From assembly GCA_008080835.1 (NCBI GenBank), contig VMDK01000031.1, forward strand, positions 1-51,966: a stretch of DNA of 51,966 nucleotides, given 5' to 3'. The translations under genes were made by a program, and so were the position numbers. This document shows positions 39,961 through 49,285 of the stretch, piece by piece (position 1 is the stretch's first letter; each line of letters begins with the position of its first letter). This stretch comes from Sphingobacteriia bacterium. Lineage in GTDB: Bacteria; Bacteroidota; Bacteroidia; NS11-12g; UBA9320. The notes below the pieces were generated by a model. It saw only the letters and a list, made by a program, of their open reading frames with translations. It was not told the DNA's origin and did no database searches.

Positions 39961-41557
39961 TTTCTGATTTTAAAGCCAACTTGAGTTTCATACATGTTCC
40001 TTCACCCTCCACACTCTCACACCGTATGCTACCGCCTATCAAATCTACGTAGCTTTTCACAATATGCAAACCCAGACCGGTTCCCTGAATATTACCTGCA
40101 TTGGAGGCTCTGTAGAACCGTCCGAACAACTTGGCCTGATCGGATTCGGGAATTCCTATTCCATGATCCTGAACTTCCAAATCGATCGATTGAGGGCGAA
40201 ATTCGATCCTCACTTCGATCGGGCTGTGTTCAGGAGAGTATTTCGAAGCATTTGAAAGCAGGTTTACCAGGATATTCTTAAAGACCACCTTATCCAGCAT
40301 GACCGGTCTGGCCTTTCCCGAGACTTGCAGATCTACACTTTGTCCGGATTTCAGTATGCCTTCGGTTTCTTCTATACATTCTTTCACGAAGGGAGCAAGT
40401 TCGATCTGAACCGGATTGAACGTGAGTTTTCCGGCATTCAGTTTTTCAAGCGAGAGAAAATCCTCCAATATGGAATTGAGATTCTCGACATTGCTCTGGA
40501 TCCTGTTCACATGCTTTGTCCTCTTTTCTTGCTGTTCGCCTTCGGTGTATTTGGAAATGAGTGTGGCTGAACTAAGGATCGCACTCAGAGGCGTTCGGAA
40601 TTCATGAGAGGCCATGGACACAAAGCGCGATTTGAGCTCATTGAGTTCGATCTCTTTGGCCAATGCTCTGGCCATTTCCTCTTCGGCTCTTTTCCGCTGA
40701 GTGATATTGGTTTCCACCACAAGGATCTGCTCTACTTCACCACTCACTTTGAACAGAGGTTCCGCTCGCATGAAATAGACGTTTCCCTTGGTATTGATCT
40801 CAAAGTTGGTCGGGTTCCCCTCAAACACCTGAAGGAGTTTCTCCCGGACTGTCTCTCGCAGATCCTCGTCAATTCGCTCTATGAAGCTTGAACCGATAAG
40901 GTCCTCCGTCTCAATCCCCATTTCGAGAAGACCCTTTCCTTCGACAAAGACGTAATTCAGATCCGTGTCGAACACGTTGATCGTTCCATTCGGGAAGTTC
41001 TGTGCGATCCGTTTATAAAGCTTCTGGCTTTCTTGCAGCGCCTGATCCGATCGTTTTTTGCTACGGATCTCTTTCTGCAATTGTCGGTTCGCATCTTCCA
41101 GATCGTGGGTACGCTCCTTCACTTGACGCTCGAGCGTTTCGGCATGTTCTTTCAGCGCTTCTTTTGCACGAACCTCCTCACTGAGGTCGTGAATGATACC
41201 GGTGAAAAATTTCTCACCGTCGAGCTCGAATTCGCTGACCGCAAGACGAAATGGGAAACTCGAACCATCCTTCCTTTTTCCTGATACTTGTCGGCCTTTC
41301 TCAATAATGTGGCCCACTCCAGTATGCAAATACCGCTCGATATATCCCTGATGAGCCGAATGATCCGGTTCAGACATCAAAGCATTGATATTCTGACCGA
41401 GAAGCTCATCATAGTCATACCCGAAATATTGGAGGGCGCTGGGGTTGATGTCACGGATGACACCGCGGGTATCGATCAGGATGATCCCGTCGATTACCGT
41501 TTTAAATACTGATGTGAAAAACTCCTTCTTCTGTTCTCTTAAAGGGATGGTTTTCAC
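39938..41557 (-). CDS. PAS-domain histidine kinase
   Basis: The 539-residue cytosolic kinase has two PAS domains (about 10-125, 175-290) with a coiled coil between them, then HisKA with the phospho-acceptor H318 in SMASHEFRTPLSAIL. An HATPase domain follows: N box LLSNASKYSPEH, G1 VQDHGIGIPESDQAKLF, G2 GTGLGLHIVKSY. No membrane segment is seen, so it probably senses a cytosolic signal; PAS domains can bind heme, flavin or small molecules, but nothing shows which. It overlaps the response regulator by 23 bases and follows the coiled-coil gene by 18 bases. Confidence 0.93.
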   Translation of the reverse strand: MKTIPLREQKKEFFTSVFKTVIDGIILIDTRGVIRDINPSALQYFGYDYDELLGQNINALMSEPDHSAHQGYIERYLHTGVGHIIEKGRQVSGKRKDGSSFPFRLAVSEFELDGEKFFTGIIHDLSEEVRAKEALKEHAETLERQVKERTHDLEDANRQLQKEIRSKKRSDQALQESQKLYKRIAQNFPNGTINVFDTDLNYVFVEGKGLLEMGIETEDLIGSSFIERIDEDLRETVREKLLQVFEGNPTNFEINTKGNVYFMRAEPLFKVSGEVEQILVVETNITQRKRAEEEMARALAKEIELNELKSRFVSMASHEFRTPLSAILSSATLISKYTEGEQQEKRTKHVNRIQSNVENLNSILEDFLSLEKLNAGKLTFNPVQIELAPFVKECIEETEGILKSGQSVDLQVSGKARPVMLDKVVFKNILVNLLSNASKYSPEHSPIEVRIEFRPQSIDLEVQDHGIGIPESDQAKLFGRFYRASNAGNIQGTGLGLHIVKSYVDLIGGSIRCESVEGEGTCMKLKLALKSENEESSHN

Positions 41558-41575
41558 AAGAAGAAGTTATGAGGT

Positions 41576-42499
41576 CTATCTCAAATTGCAGGACGCTTGG
41601 CCAATGATGTGGTCTTCGCAGAACAGGTATGCCTCGTAGTCTCCCGCGATCATAGAAGGTGACTTGTCCCAGTAGAAAGCCAACTCCTCATTGTCGTTGT
41701 TGAAGTTGAAGCGCTGCTTGGCAGTGTAAAGCGATTCTTCCCCTTTGTAGGTGAAGGTTCCTGAACCTCTTTCTTCGTTGTGTAGGGTTGCCTTGGAAGG
41801 GGTTATGATCTTCAGGTAAACTGTTTTACTACCTTTCTTGGTGGTCTCGTTCTTCGCGAGCTTGAAAGATACGCGGATCTTTTCGGCACGACCTAAGCGA
41901 GCTGTTTCTTTTTCCTTATCCTGCCAGTTCATGCGTATTCCGCTGGCCTCCAAGTCAACGGCTTCCAATCGGGAAGCGATCTTGATGGTTTCGAGGGCTT
42001 CGTTGTAGTCCGTTTCCAGCTCATCGATGCGCTCGGCACGATTCTCGAGTTCGTCGTCTTTGGTACGAACTTCCTCCTGCAGGAATTCATTCTTGGTACG
42101 CAGCGAGTCCAGTTGCGCCTTGTACGAGGCAATTTCACTGTTCAGTGTACGAATCTGATTCTCTGCTTCGCGGAGTTGGTTCTTTGTGAGTTTATCTCCT
42201 TTGAGCAGAGCTCTGATCTGTGCTACTTTGTTGGCAATGACGCGATCTCTCACATCTACGATGCTGTCGAGACGTTCGGTCTCCCCGCGGTACTCTTCCA
42301 ACTCTTCTTCCGCATCATTGAGCATTTCGCTCAACCGCTCCTTCTCTTCGATGAGTACAACGTTCTTTTCGGTCGACTCTGTCAACCGCTTGTCCTTGTT
42401 GATAAGACTCACGATCAACCAACCATTCAACAGGAATAATCCTGTGATGATCGATATCAAAAGAATCCTACTCCGTTTATCTCGTTTTTCTGCTTTCAA
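41576..42499 (-). CDS. Membrane-anchored coiled-coil protein upstream of a histidine kinase
   Basis: The 307-residue protein has one N-terminal membrane segment (about 11-32), a long coiled coil (about 35-190; Glu/Arg/Lys/Leu heptads) and a C-terminal beta-rich domain (about 195-307; KIRVSFKLAKNETTKKGSKTVYLKIITPS to YEAYLFCEDHIIGQASCNL). I cannot assign a family; such proteins are often misannotated as SMC-like because of the coiled coil. The TTG at 42499 is used because no ATG is in frame near a promoter with an exact -7 box at 42530-42523. It lies 18 bases upstream of the kinase gene and may take part in sensing. Confidence 0.83.
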   Translation of the reverse strand: MKAEKRDKRSRILLISIITGLFLLNGWLIVSLINKDKRLTESTEKNVVLIEEKERLSEMLNDAEEELEEYRGETERLDSIVDVRDRVIANKVAQIRALLKGDKLTKNQLREAENQIRTLNSEIASYKAQLDSLRTKNEFLQEEVRTKDDELENRAERIDELETDYNEALETIKIASRLEAVDLEASGIRMNWQDKEKETARLGRAEKIRVSFKLAKNETTKKGSKTVYLKIITPSKATLHNEERGSGTFTYKGEESLYTAKQRFNFNNDNEELAFYWDKSPSMIAGDYEAYLFCEDHIIGQASCNLR

Positions 42500-42522
42500 A
42501 AATGATAGATTTCAGATTTGTT

Positions 42523-42530
42523 CAAATTTA
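42523..42530 (-). promoter_or_regulatory. -7 promoter element for the coiled-coil/kinase/regulator operon
   Basis: TAAATTTG is exact, 23 bases before the TTG at 42499. It overlaps the inverted repeat at 42526-42547. Confidence 0.6.
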
Positions 42531-42547
42531 CGTTTTTATACGTAAAT
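42526..42547. promoter_or_regulatory. Inverted repeat overlapping the operon promoter
   Basis: ATTTACG, 8-base loop, CGTAAAT: perfect 7-base arms. It spans the -7 box and the region upstream of it, a typical repressor position, in the 86-base gap behind aconitase's stop. Confidence 0.45.
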
Positions 42548-42585
42548 CCGCTCTTATTTAAAATTTCCCTATTCCTGCTGAATCC

Positions 42586-44850
42586 TTAGGAATTCTGCGC
42601 TTTGATCAGGTTCAGTGCACTTCCTGCCTTGAACCACTCGATCTGCGCATCATTGTATGTGTGTTGCGTCTCGATCTTGTCGGAAGAACCGTCGCTGTGA
42701 TTCGCCGTGATCCAGATATTCTGACCTTCTCTGAAGTCGGTCAAACCTTCTACGTCAAAAGTGTCATCCTCCCTGATCAGGTCATAGTCGGATGGATTAA
42801 CAAAGGTCAATCCGAGCATTCCCTGCTTCTTGAGATTGGTTTCGTGAATACGGGCGAATGATTTCACTAAAACTACTCGAACCGCCAGGTGGCGTGGTTC
42901 CATCGCAGCGTGTTCGCGTGAGCTACCTTCACCGTAGTTCTCCTCACCTACTACGATCGAATATTCTCCGGCGCCCTTGATATCACGGGCTACTTTAGGT
43001 ACGCTCTCGTAATTTCCTGTAAGTAGGTTTCTTACAGAATCAGCCTGCTCATTAAATGCATTGATCGCACCGGTAAGCAGGTTATTGGAGATATTGTCCA
43101 AATGTCCTCTGAACTTCAGCCATGGACCGGCCATAGATATATGATCAGTAGTACATTTTCCTTTGGCTTTGATCAAAAGCTTCAATCCTTTGAGGTCGTT
43201 TCCGTCCCATGGTGCAAAACCTTCGAGTAATTGCAAGCGATTTGAGCTAGGGTCTACCACAACTTGAACTCCTGAACCGTCGGCAGCAGGAGCCTGGTAA
43301 CCATTGTCCTCTACAGCAAATCCATTCGGTGGGAAGTCGATCCCCTGAGGTTCAGCAAGCTTGACTTGCTCACCATTCTCATTGGTCAAAGTGTCTGTGA
43401 GTGGATTGAAGTTGAGATCCCCTGCAATGGCCATGGCCGTTACGATCTCAGGCGAAGCCACGAATCCGTGTGTATTTGGGTTTCCATCGTTTCGCTTGGC
43501 AAAGTTCCGGTTGAAACTTGTGATGATGGAGTTCTTCTCTTTTTTCTCAGCACCATGACGTGCCCATTGACCGATACAAGGTCCACACGCATTTGCGAGA
43601 ACCACACCACCGATCTTTTCGAACACATCCAGATATCCATCGCGATACACTGTGTAGCGAACCAGTTCCGAACCCGGAGTTACGGTGTACTCCGATTGTA
43701 CTTTCAAATTCTTATCCAGAGCCTGTTGAGCCACAGATGCTGCTCTGGTGATGTCTTCATAAGAAGAGTTCGTACAAGAACCGATCAACCCAACTTCGAG
43801 TTTTTCCGGCCATCCGTTTTCCTTTACAGCAGCTGAGAACTGGCTGATAGGAGTTGCCAGGTCCGGAGTGAAAGGTCCGTTAATATGCGGCTCCAGAGTA
43901 CTCAGGTCGATCTCGATCACCTGATCGTAGTATTTCTCCGGATTCTCATAAACATCGTTGTCTCCTCGCAAGTGTTCCATGATTCCATCTGCAAGGTCGG
44001 CAACGGCTTCACGTCCCGTACCACGCAGGTATTGTCCCATCTTTTCACCATAGGCAAAGAGTGATGTTGTTGCTCCGATCTCCGCACCCATGTTACAGAT
44101 GGTACCTTTTCCGGTACATGAGATAGCATCAGCTCCGTCACCGAAGTATTCCACGATGCAACCTGTTCCACCTTTTACCGTGAGGATACCGGCCACTTTC
44201 AGGATCACGTCTTTTGCGGAAGTCCAACCACTCAACTTACCTGTGAGCTTAACACCAATGAGTTTCGGGAATTTCAATTCCCAAGGCATTCCGGCCATGA
44301 CATCCACTGCATCCGCGCCACCAACACCAATTGCGATCATTCCAAGACCACCTGCATTTGGAGTGTGTGAATCCGTTCCGATCATCATTCCACCAGGGAA
44401 AGCATAGTTTTCAAGAACCACCTGGTGAATGATACCTGCACCCGGTTTCCAGAATCCAATTCCGTATTTGTTTGAAACAGAAGCGAGGAAATCGTAAACC
44501 TCTTTGTTGGTTTCGTTGGCTGTTTCCAGATCTTCATCTGCGCCTGATTTCGCCTGGATCAAGTGATCACAGTGAACAGTTGAAGGCACAGCGACCTTTT
44601 CTTTTCCGCTCTGCATGAACTGAAGCAACGCCATTTGCGCAGTTGCATCCTGCATCGCCACGCGATCCGGCGCAAAATCCACGTAACTCACACCACGTTC
44701 ATGAGCATCACTGCTATTGCTATCCCAAAGGTGAGCGTAGAGGATCTTTTCCGTGAGAGTGAGTTGTCGGCCGAGCACGTTTCGGGCCTTTTCTATCTTG
44801 CCCGGAAGTTCAGAGTAGTAATTCTTAATGAGGTCGAGATCAAATGCCAT
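42586..44850 (-). CDS. Aconitate hydratase
   Basis: The 754-residue enzyme interconverts citrate and isocitrate in the TCA cycle. Its [4Fe-4S] cluster ligands are visible: Cys in [10 protein letters not shown] and the pair in [11 protein letters not shown]. Other family parts are [28 protein letters not shown] with the catalytic site, and the swivel domain near the C-terminus with [22 protein letters not shown]. The length and the order of domains fit the mitochondrial-type aconitase common in Bacteroidota. An exact -7 box lies upstream. Confidence 0.95.
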   Translation of the reverse strand: MAFDLDLIKNYYSELPGKIEKARNVLGRQLTLTEKILYAHLWDSNSSDAHERGVSYVDFAPDRVAMQDATAQMALLQFMQSGKEKVAVPSTVHCDHLIQAKSGADEDLETANETNKEVYDFLASVSNKYGIGFWKPGAGIIHQVVLENYAFPGGMMIGTDSHTPNAGGLGMIAIGVGGADAVDVMAGMPWELKFPKLIGVKLTGKLSGWTSAKDVILKVAGILTVKGGTGCIVEYFGDGADAISCTGKGTICNMGAEIGATTSLFAYGEKMGQYLRGTGREAVADLADGIMEHLRGDNDVYENPEKYYDQVIEIDLSTLEPHINGPFTPDLATPISQFSAAVKENGWPEKLEVGLIGSCTNSSYEDITRAASVAQQALDKNLKVQSEYTVTPGSELVRYTVYRDGYLDVFEKIGGVVLANACGPCIGQWARHGAEKKEKNSIITSFNRNFAKRNDGNPNTHGFVASPEIVTAMAIAGDLNFNPLTDTLTNENGEQVKLAEPQGIDFPPNGFAVEDNGYQAPAADGSGVQVVVDPSSNRLQLLEGFAPWDGNDLKGLKLLIKAKGKCTTDHISMAGPWLKFRGHLDNISNNLLTGAINAFNEQADSVRNLLTGNYESVPKVARDIKGAGEYSIVVGEENYGEGSSREHAAMEPRHLAVRVVLVKSFARIHETNLKKQGMLGLTFVNPSDYDLIREDDTFDVEGLTDFREGQNIWITANHSDGSSDKIETQHTYNDAQIEWFKAGSALNLIKAQNS

Positions 44851-44873
44851 ATTTCACGCTTATTTAGAGGGTG

Positions 44874-44881
44874 CAAAAGTA
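44874..44881 (-). promoter_or_regulatory. Promoter of the aconitase gene
   Basis: TACTTTTG is an exact -7 box, with TTCG at 44903-44900 (18-base spacer) as a near-consensus -33. It lies 23 bases before the ATG at 44850. Confidence 0.65.
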
Positions 44882-44951
44882 GTGATTTCGCTCATTTTTC
44901 GAAGCGATCCTGCACCTTTCAGCGAGAAAAAAACCAGATAGGTATCGGGGG

Positions 44952-46283
44952 CTAGTCGTACTTGACGACCGTAGTATTCATCAACTCTCCGCGGAGGTCT
45001 GACGTCATACGAACTTTATAGACTCCTGCTGCCAACCAGGATGCATCTACAGTGATCTCAAAATCGCTGATCGCATCGTGCTCCATCACCACCCTTCCAA
45101 GCAGATCTGTCATAACCACATGAACAGGTTCGTCTTCCATTGGTTCGTCGATCACGAAGGTCATTTTTCCCGGAGTCGGATTCGGATACACACTTGTGTT
45201 GTCAAAATCGCGATGAGGCACCTCTACAAATGTTCGGATGGGCAATTCGGCACGAAGGTTATGGAGATTGTATCTCATCACTTCGACTTGCTGTTTGGTG
45301 AACATATTCGTACACGGACCGTTCGAATAATCCATGTAATTCTCCACCTGATCGGGCAGATCATTGGGAGACTCCACACATGTGTTTCTTCCGTACAGAC
45401 AAATACTCCCCTGAGCGGATGTGCGCTCCATCGGAGTATCGCTGAGGTAATCATCTATTTGACAACCATCCTGACCGGTTCTTGCATCTCCCCAGGTATG
45501 TCTTAGTCCCAGGAAGTGGCCAAATTCATGAACCGCTGTTTTCTCAGCGGTATTGAAGCTCGGACTGGTATGGTACGGATTATTCCTTCCGACCGCTGTG
45601 TAGTGCAATACCACACCTTGACGATAGTTCTCTACGTATGACTGACTTGTCCAGAAATTGGCACCCGGTGGTGGGAATGCGTATCCTAACAAAGTCGTGA
45701 TCCCCTGAAATGACAGATTACATACCCATATGTTCAGGTATCGGTTGGGGTCCCAGGCGTTGACACCGCCTGCTACACTTTTCTTCACATAATCGTTGTT
45801 CAAGGTGTTCCCTCCGGAATAGAACGAAGCCAAACTAGTATTTACCCTATTGATACCATTTGTTGCATTTCCATCCGGATCTTGCTCTGCCAATTTGAAT
45901 CGAATGCGCGCCTTTCCTGCAACCGGTTTGAAGATATCTCGTGTTTTGACCGTATCGGCATTTTCCCGATTGAAACACTCATTCAGTGCTTCCATTTGCG
46001 ACATGATCAGGCTGTCAGAGATATTCTGGATAGGTGTGTTCCACACCACGTGCCACACCACTGTGATCTCATACAAGGTGTCAAGCGGTGCCGTCTTTTG
46101 GAGGGTCTTTTCCTGAGCGTGAGCGGCACTCTCTCGGTAATTCTGATCAAGCGTCTCATTGAGTCCCGGGATCTCTTCCTCCAATTGGCGGAGGTAATCT
46201 ACCGTACCGCACGGTATGATCTCCTGGGCTTGTGTGATCGCTCCCATCAAGAGAACTATGAACAAGGGTAAAATTTTTCTCAT
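44952..46283 (-). CDS. Secreted M43-family metalloprotease with T9SS type A domain
   Basis: The 443-residue precursor has a signal peptide (MRKILPLFIVLLMGAITQAQ). The protease domain (about 60-330) carries the zinc motif HEFGHFLGLRHTWGD near residue 248 (HExGHxxGxxH) and a Cys-rich region after it; the downstream ENYMDYSNGPCTNMFTKQQ supplies the Met-turn region. This is the pregnancy-associated plasma protein A/cytophagalysin family. A type A sorting domain (about 362-443; SVYPNPTPGKMTFVI, MTDLLGRVV, GVYKVRM) follows. It is therefore a surface or secreted protease. The frame is open further upstream, but the signal peptide starts at the ATG used here. Confidence 0.93.
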   Translation of the reverse strand: MRKILPLFIVLLMGAITQAQEIIPCGTVDYLRQLEEEIPGLNETLDQNYRESAAHAQEKTLQKTAPLDTLYEITVVWHVVWNTPIQNISDSLIMSQMEALNECFNRENADTVKTRDIFKPVAGKARIRFKLAEQDPDGNATNGINRVNTSLASFYSGGNTLNNDYVKKSVAGGVNAWDPNRYLNIWVCNLSFQGITTLLGYAFPPPGANFWTSQSYVENYRQGVVLHYTAVGRNNPYHTSPSFNTAEKTAVHEFGHFLGLRHTWGDARTGQDGCQIDDYLSDTPMERTSAQGSICLYGRNTCVESPNDLPDQVENYMDYSNGPCTNMFTKQQVEVMRYNLHNLRAELPIRTFVEVPHRDFDNTSVYPNPTPGKMTFVIDEPMEDEPVHVVMTDLLGRVVMEHDAISDFEITVDASWLAAGVYKVRMTSDLRGELMNTTVVKYD

Positions 46284-46335
46284 CCGAAGTTTAACATCAA
46301 ATTGATCAAAGTTGCTTGTAAAGGGAATACCATTT

Positions 46336-47118
46336 TTACTCTCCCTTGAATTCCGGTGGCCTTTTTTCATTGAAAGCAGCCACACCTTCCTTGTAATCTG
46401 CAGAGTTACCTGCGATCTCCTGACAATATGCTTCGTATTGCAACATTTCCTCCAGATCAGAAGTCCCTGATCGGTTGAGCATACTTTTCATGAGCGCTAT
46501 TGCTTTAGTCGGAGCATTCTCGTAATAGTTGCAGTATTCGTCCACGGTTTTATCCAGATCTTCCTCCGAACAGACCCGATTCACCATTCCCCACTCGAAA
46601 GCCTGTTGCGCTTTCACCTTCGTTCCCATGGTCGACATTTCAAATGCCCGGGCGCTTCCCACCAGTCTGGGCAGGAAGTACGAAGATCCTGAGTCCAGGA
46701 CCAATCCCACATTCACAAAAACCTCGATCAGACTTGCTCGCTCTGAGGCAACAATAATATCACACGCCAGAGCCAAAGAACACCCTGCACCGGCAGCAAC
46801 ACCATTGAGTCGGCACACGATCGGTTTGGGCATGTTGCGCATGCTGCGAATGATCGGATTGTACCTTTTGTACAGTGAATCACTCAGACTGCGCTTCTCG
46901 GCACCGGCAATTGCCTTGAGATCCTGTCCGCTGCAAAAAGCCTTGCCCTTACCGGTCAACACGATCACACGAACTTCCGGATCCTTCTTAGCCGCTTTAA
47001 GTGCTGCCTGCAATTCATAACTCTGCTCGTCATTGAATGCATTGAACACGTCAGGACGATTCAATGAGATCGTCAGTCGCTTACCCTGCTTCTCGTATTT
47101 GATGCTGTTAAAATCCAT
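46336..47118 (-). CDS. Enoyl-CoA hydratase/isomerase, PaaG-like
   Basis: The 260-residue crotonase has the oxyanion loops KAFCSGQDLKAI near residue 60 and NGVAAGAGCSLALACDIIVAS near residue 105, then FVNVGLVLDSGSSYFLPRLVG, where the Asp-Ser-Gly-Ser element matches PaaG, the ring-epoxide isomerase of phenylacetate breakdown. The function is inferred from sequence; no other paa genes are in the window, so another acyl-CoA role is possible. It overlaps the upstream membrane-protein gene by 11 bases. Confidence 0.88.
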   Translation of the reverse strand: MDFNSIKYEKQGKRLTISLNRPDVFNAFNDEQSYELQAALKAAKKDPEVRVIVLTGKGKAFCSGQDLKAIAGAEKRSLSDSLYKRYNPIIRSMRNMPKPIVCRLNGVAAGAGCSLALACDIIVASERASLIEVFVNVGLVLDSGSSYFLPRLVGSARAFEMSTMGTKVKAQQAFEWGMVNRVCSEEDLDKTVDEYCNYYENAPTKAIALMKSMLNRSGTSDLEEMLQYEAYCQEIAGNSADYKEGVAAFNEKRPPEFKGE

Positions 47119-47728
47119 AGTATAAAAGGTAACATAAGGCTGTCGCCAAAAATCCCGCCGAATATCCTAAATATAATTCACTTGGACGGTGAGCGTTGAG
47201 TGCTAATCTACTGACTCCTATCAGTCCGGCCAGGACCACAGAGCCCACTACGACCAGGTCCATATTCACCACACTGTAGCCCGAAAGTACGATCAGGTAT
47301 GGTGTGATCCCGCCCCATGCCAGCATGTGTAAACTCACGTTGCGGTATCTGGTGATCACGAAACCCACGGCGGTACAGACTCCAATGGAGAGTAAGTACA
47401 CGCGCAGGATCGGCTCTATGAAAAGTGCGTTAAAGCTAAATGCCATGAAGAAGTACAACACCGTCATGACCAACAGGCTGACTCTCCGTTCCTTACCACT
47501 GAGGGAAGCCAACTCCGAGGGACGGTATTTGCGGAGCAGGAGCATCAACCCAAACACAGGAACCAAAACCAGACTTAGAAAGAAAATGATCAAAAAAAAG
47601 GTCTCCGATCGCTCATTGAGTTTGGACGAGATGACATAGTGAAACTGTACTCCGGTCCAAAGACCATAAAAAGCAAGGAATACCGGATGCCCGGCATATG
47701 ACAATATGTTTGCGATCGTTCTGGTCAA
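47108..47728 (-). CDS. PAP2-like membrane protein
   Basis: The 206-residue protein has six hydrophobic segments. A C-terminal segment GVSRLALNAHRPSELYLGYSAGF resembles the PAP2 phosphatase motif (SR-5x-H-3x-D), but the Asp position is Glu and the N-terminal motif (KxxxxxxRP) is not seen clearly, so enzymatic activity is doubtful. It lies between rpoN (6 bases upstream) and the PaaG-like gene (11-base overlap). Confidence 0.78.
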   Translation of the reverse strand: MTRTIANILSYAGHPVFLAFYGLWTGVQFHYVISSKLNERSETFFLIIFFLSLVLVPVFGLMLLLRKYRPSELASLSGKERRVSLLVMTVLYFFMAFSFNALFIEPILRVYLLSIGVCTAVGFVITRYRNVSLHMLAWGGITPYLIVLSGYSVVNMDLVVVGSVVLAGLIGVSRLALNAHRPSELYLGYSAGFLATALCYLLYYGF

Positions 47729-47734
47729 ACCTGA

Positions 47735-49204
47735 CTACAGTTCCTTTCTCAATCGAGCCACCGGAATATTGAGCTGTTCCCGGTACTTCGCTACGGTCCT
47801 GCGTGCTATCGGATAGCCTTTCTCTTTGAGGATCTCCATCAATTTCCCATCGGTGAGTGGTGATGATTTATCCTCGGCGTCGATGGACTCCTTGAGGATC
47901 TTTTTCACTTCCTTATTACTGACCTCTTCCCCACTCTGAGTGGTGATACCTTCTGAGAAGAAGTATTTGAGCGGGAATATTCCAAAGCCGGTTTCGACGT
48001 ACTTACTGCTTGCCACCCGGCTTATCGTAGAAATATCGAGATTCACCTTTTCGGCGATGTCCTTCAGGATCATTGGGCGCAAATCGGTTTCCTCTCCGGT
48101 GAGGAAAAACTCCCTTTGATAATTCACAATGGCATTCATCGTGAGTAAAAGTGTCTGCTGTCGCTGACGGACTGAATCCACGAACCACTTCGCTGAGTCG
48201 AGTTTTTGCTTGATGAACTGCACAGCCTCCTTTGCAGACTTGTCGGGTTTCTTCGATTTCTCATATCCCCGGAGTGTCTCGAGATAGCGCTGTGACACCC
48301 TGAGTTCAGGCATGTTCGGACTATTTAGGCTCACTTCAAGGTTTCCGTCTTCTTCTCGTACTATGAAATCGGGGATGATGTACTCCGTCTTTCTTGTCTC
48401 CATGCCTGTTCCGGCAGGTTTAGGATTCAGAGTAGTAATAAAATCTATCGCTTCCTTCAAATAGGATTCATTCACATCGAGCTTCTTGAGCAACTTCTTA
48501 TAGTGCTTCTTGGAGAAGTCCTCCATGTGGTCCGTGAGAATATCCCTCGATAACTTGATGATCGGCGTATTGGCTTTTCTCGCCTTTTTCTCCAATTGGA
48601 TCAGCAGGCACTCTCTCAGGTCTCTCGCTCCGATACCGGCAGGGTCACATTGCTGGATCCGCTTGAGCACCTTCGACAATTCCTCTTCGTCCGTCTTCAC
48701 ATTTTGAGAGAATAAAAGATCGTTGGCAATGGATTTGAGAGGTCGTCTCAGGTATCCATCATCGTCGATGGTTCCAATGATCTGTTCAGCCAGGATCTCG
48801 TCATGCTCCGTGCTCAAAGTGGATGCTAGCTGCTCCAGCAGATTTTCACGAAAAGATTGCACACTGACGACAGGGATCGGACCTCTTTCGTCATCGTCGT
48901 TGTATGAATCGTTCAGTCGAACGCCACCGTAATCGTCGTTGGTATATTCGGAAAGGTCGAACAGATCGTCGTCCATACTGTCCGACATGTAATCATCGTC
49001 ATCCCCTGAATCCCGCGTGTCATCAGACAAACGGTCATCGTCAACGTCTTCATCCTTCCCTTTCTCAAGCGCCGGATTGTCAATGAGTTCCTCCTCTACC
49101 CGCTCTTCAAAATTGAGCGAATTCAACTCCAACAGTTTGATAAACTGTATCTGCTGCGGAGACAGCTTTTGGAGCATCTTTTGACTGAGGGTCTGCTTGA
49201 GCAT
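47735..49204 (-). CDS. rpoN: RNA polymerase sigma-54 factor
   Basis: The 489-residue protein is the alternative sigma factor that recognises -24/-12 promoters and depends on AAA+ activators. The N-terminal region I is Gln/Leu-rich (LKQTLSQKMLQKLSPQQIQFIKLLELN), region II is very acidic (about 48-110, many Asp), and region III ends with the HTH (RPMILKDIAEKVNLDISTISRVAS) and the RpoN box ARRTVAKYRE near 467-476, an exact match. No activator gene is in the window. It leads an operon with the membrane protein and PaaG-like genes. Confidence 0.96.
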   Translation of the reverse strand: MLKQTLSQKMLQKLSPQQIQFIKLLELNSLNFEERVEEELIDNPALEKGKDEDVDDDRLSDDTRDSGDDDDYMSDSMDDDLFDLSEYTNDDYGGVRLNDSYNDDDERGPIPVVSVQSFRENLLEQLASTLSTEHDEILAEQIIGTIDDDGYLRRPLKSIANDLLFSQNVKTDEEELSKVLKRIQQCDPAGIGARDLRECLLIQLEKKARKANTPIIKLSRDILTDHMEDFSKKHYKKLLKKLDVNESYLKEAIDFITTLNPKPAGTGMETRKTEYIIPDFIVREEDGNLEVSLNSPNMPELRVSQRYLETLRGYEKSKKPDKSAKEAVQFIKQKLDSAKWFVDSVRQRQQTLLLTMNAIVNYQREFFLTGEETDLRPMILKDIAEKVNLDISTISRVASSKYVETGFGIFPLKYFFSEGITTQSGEEVSNKEVKKILKESIDAEDKSSPLTDGKLMEILKEKGYPIARRTVAKYREQLNIPVARLRKEL

Positions 49205-49248
49205 TTACAAGGCGTTTAGTATTGTCTGTTCGTGTAAGGATTAACCTT

Positions 49249-49256
49249 TATTTTTG
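49249..49256 (+). promoter_or_regulatory. -7 promoter element for asnS
   Basis: TATTTTTG is exact, with TTG at 49222-49224 (24-base spacer, long). It lies 29 bases before the ATG at 49286 in the gap between divergent rpoN and asnS. Confidence 0.5.
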
Positions 49257-49285
49257 CCAAATTTATATAATACCGCCCATAAAAA

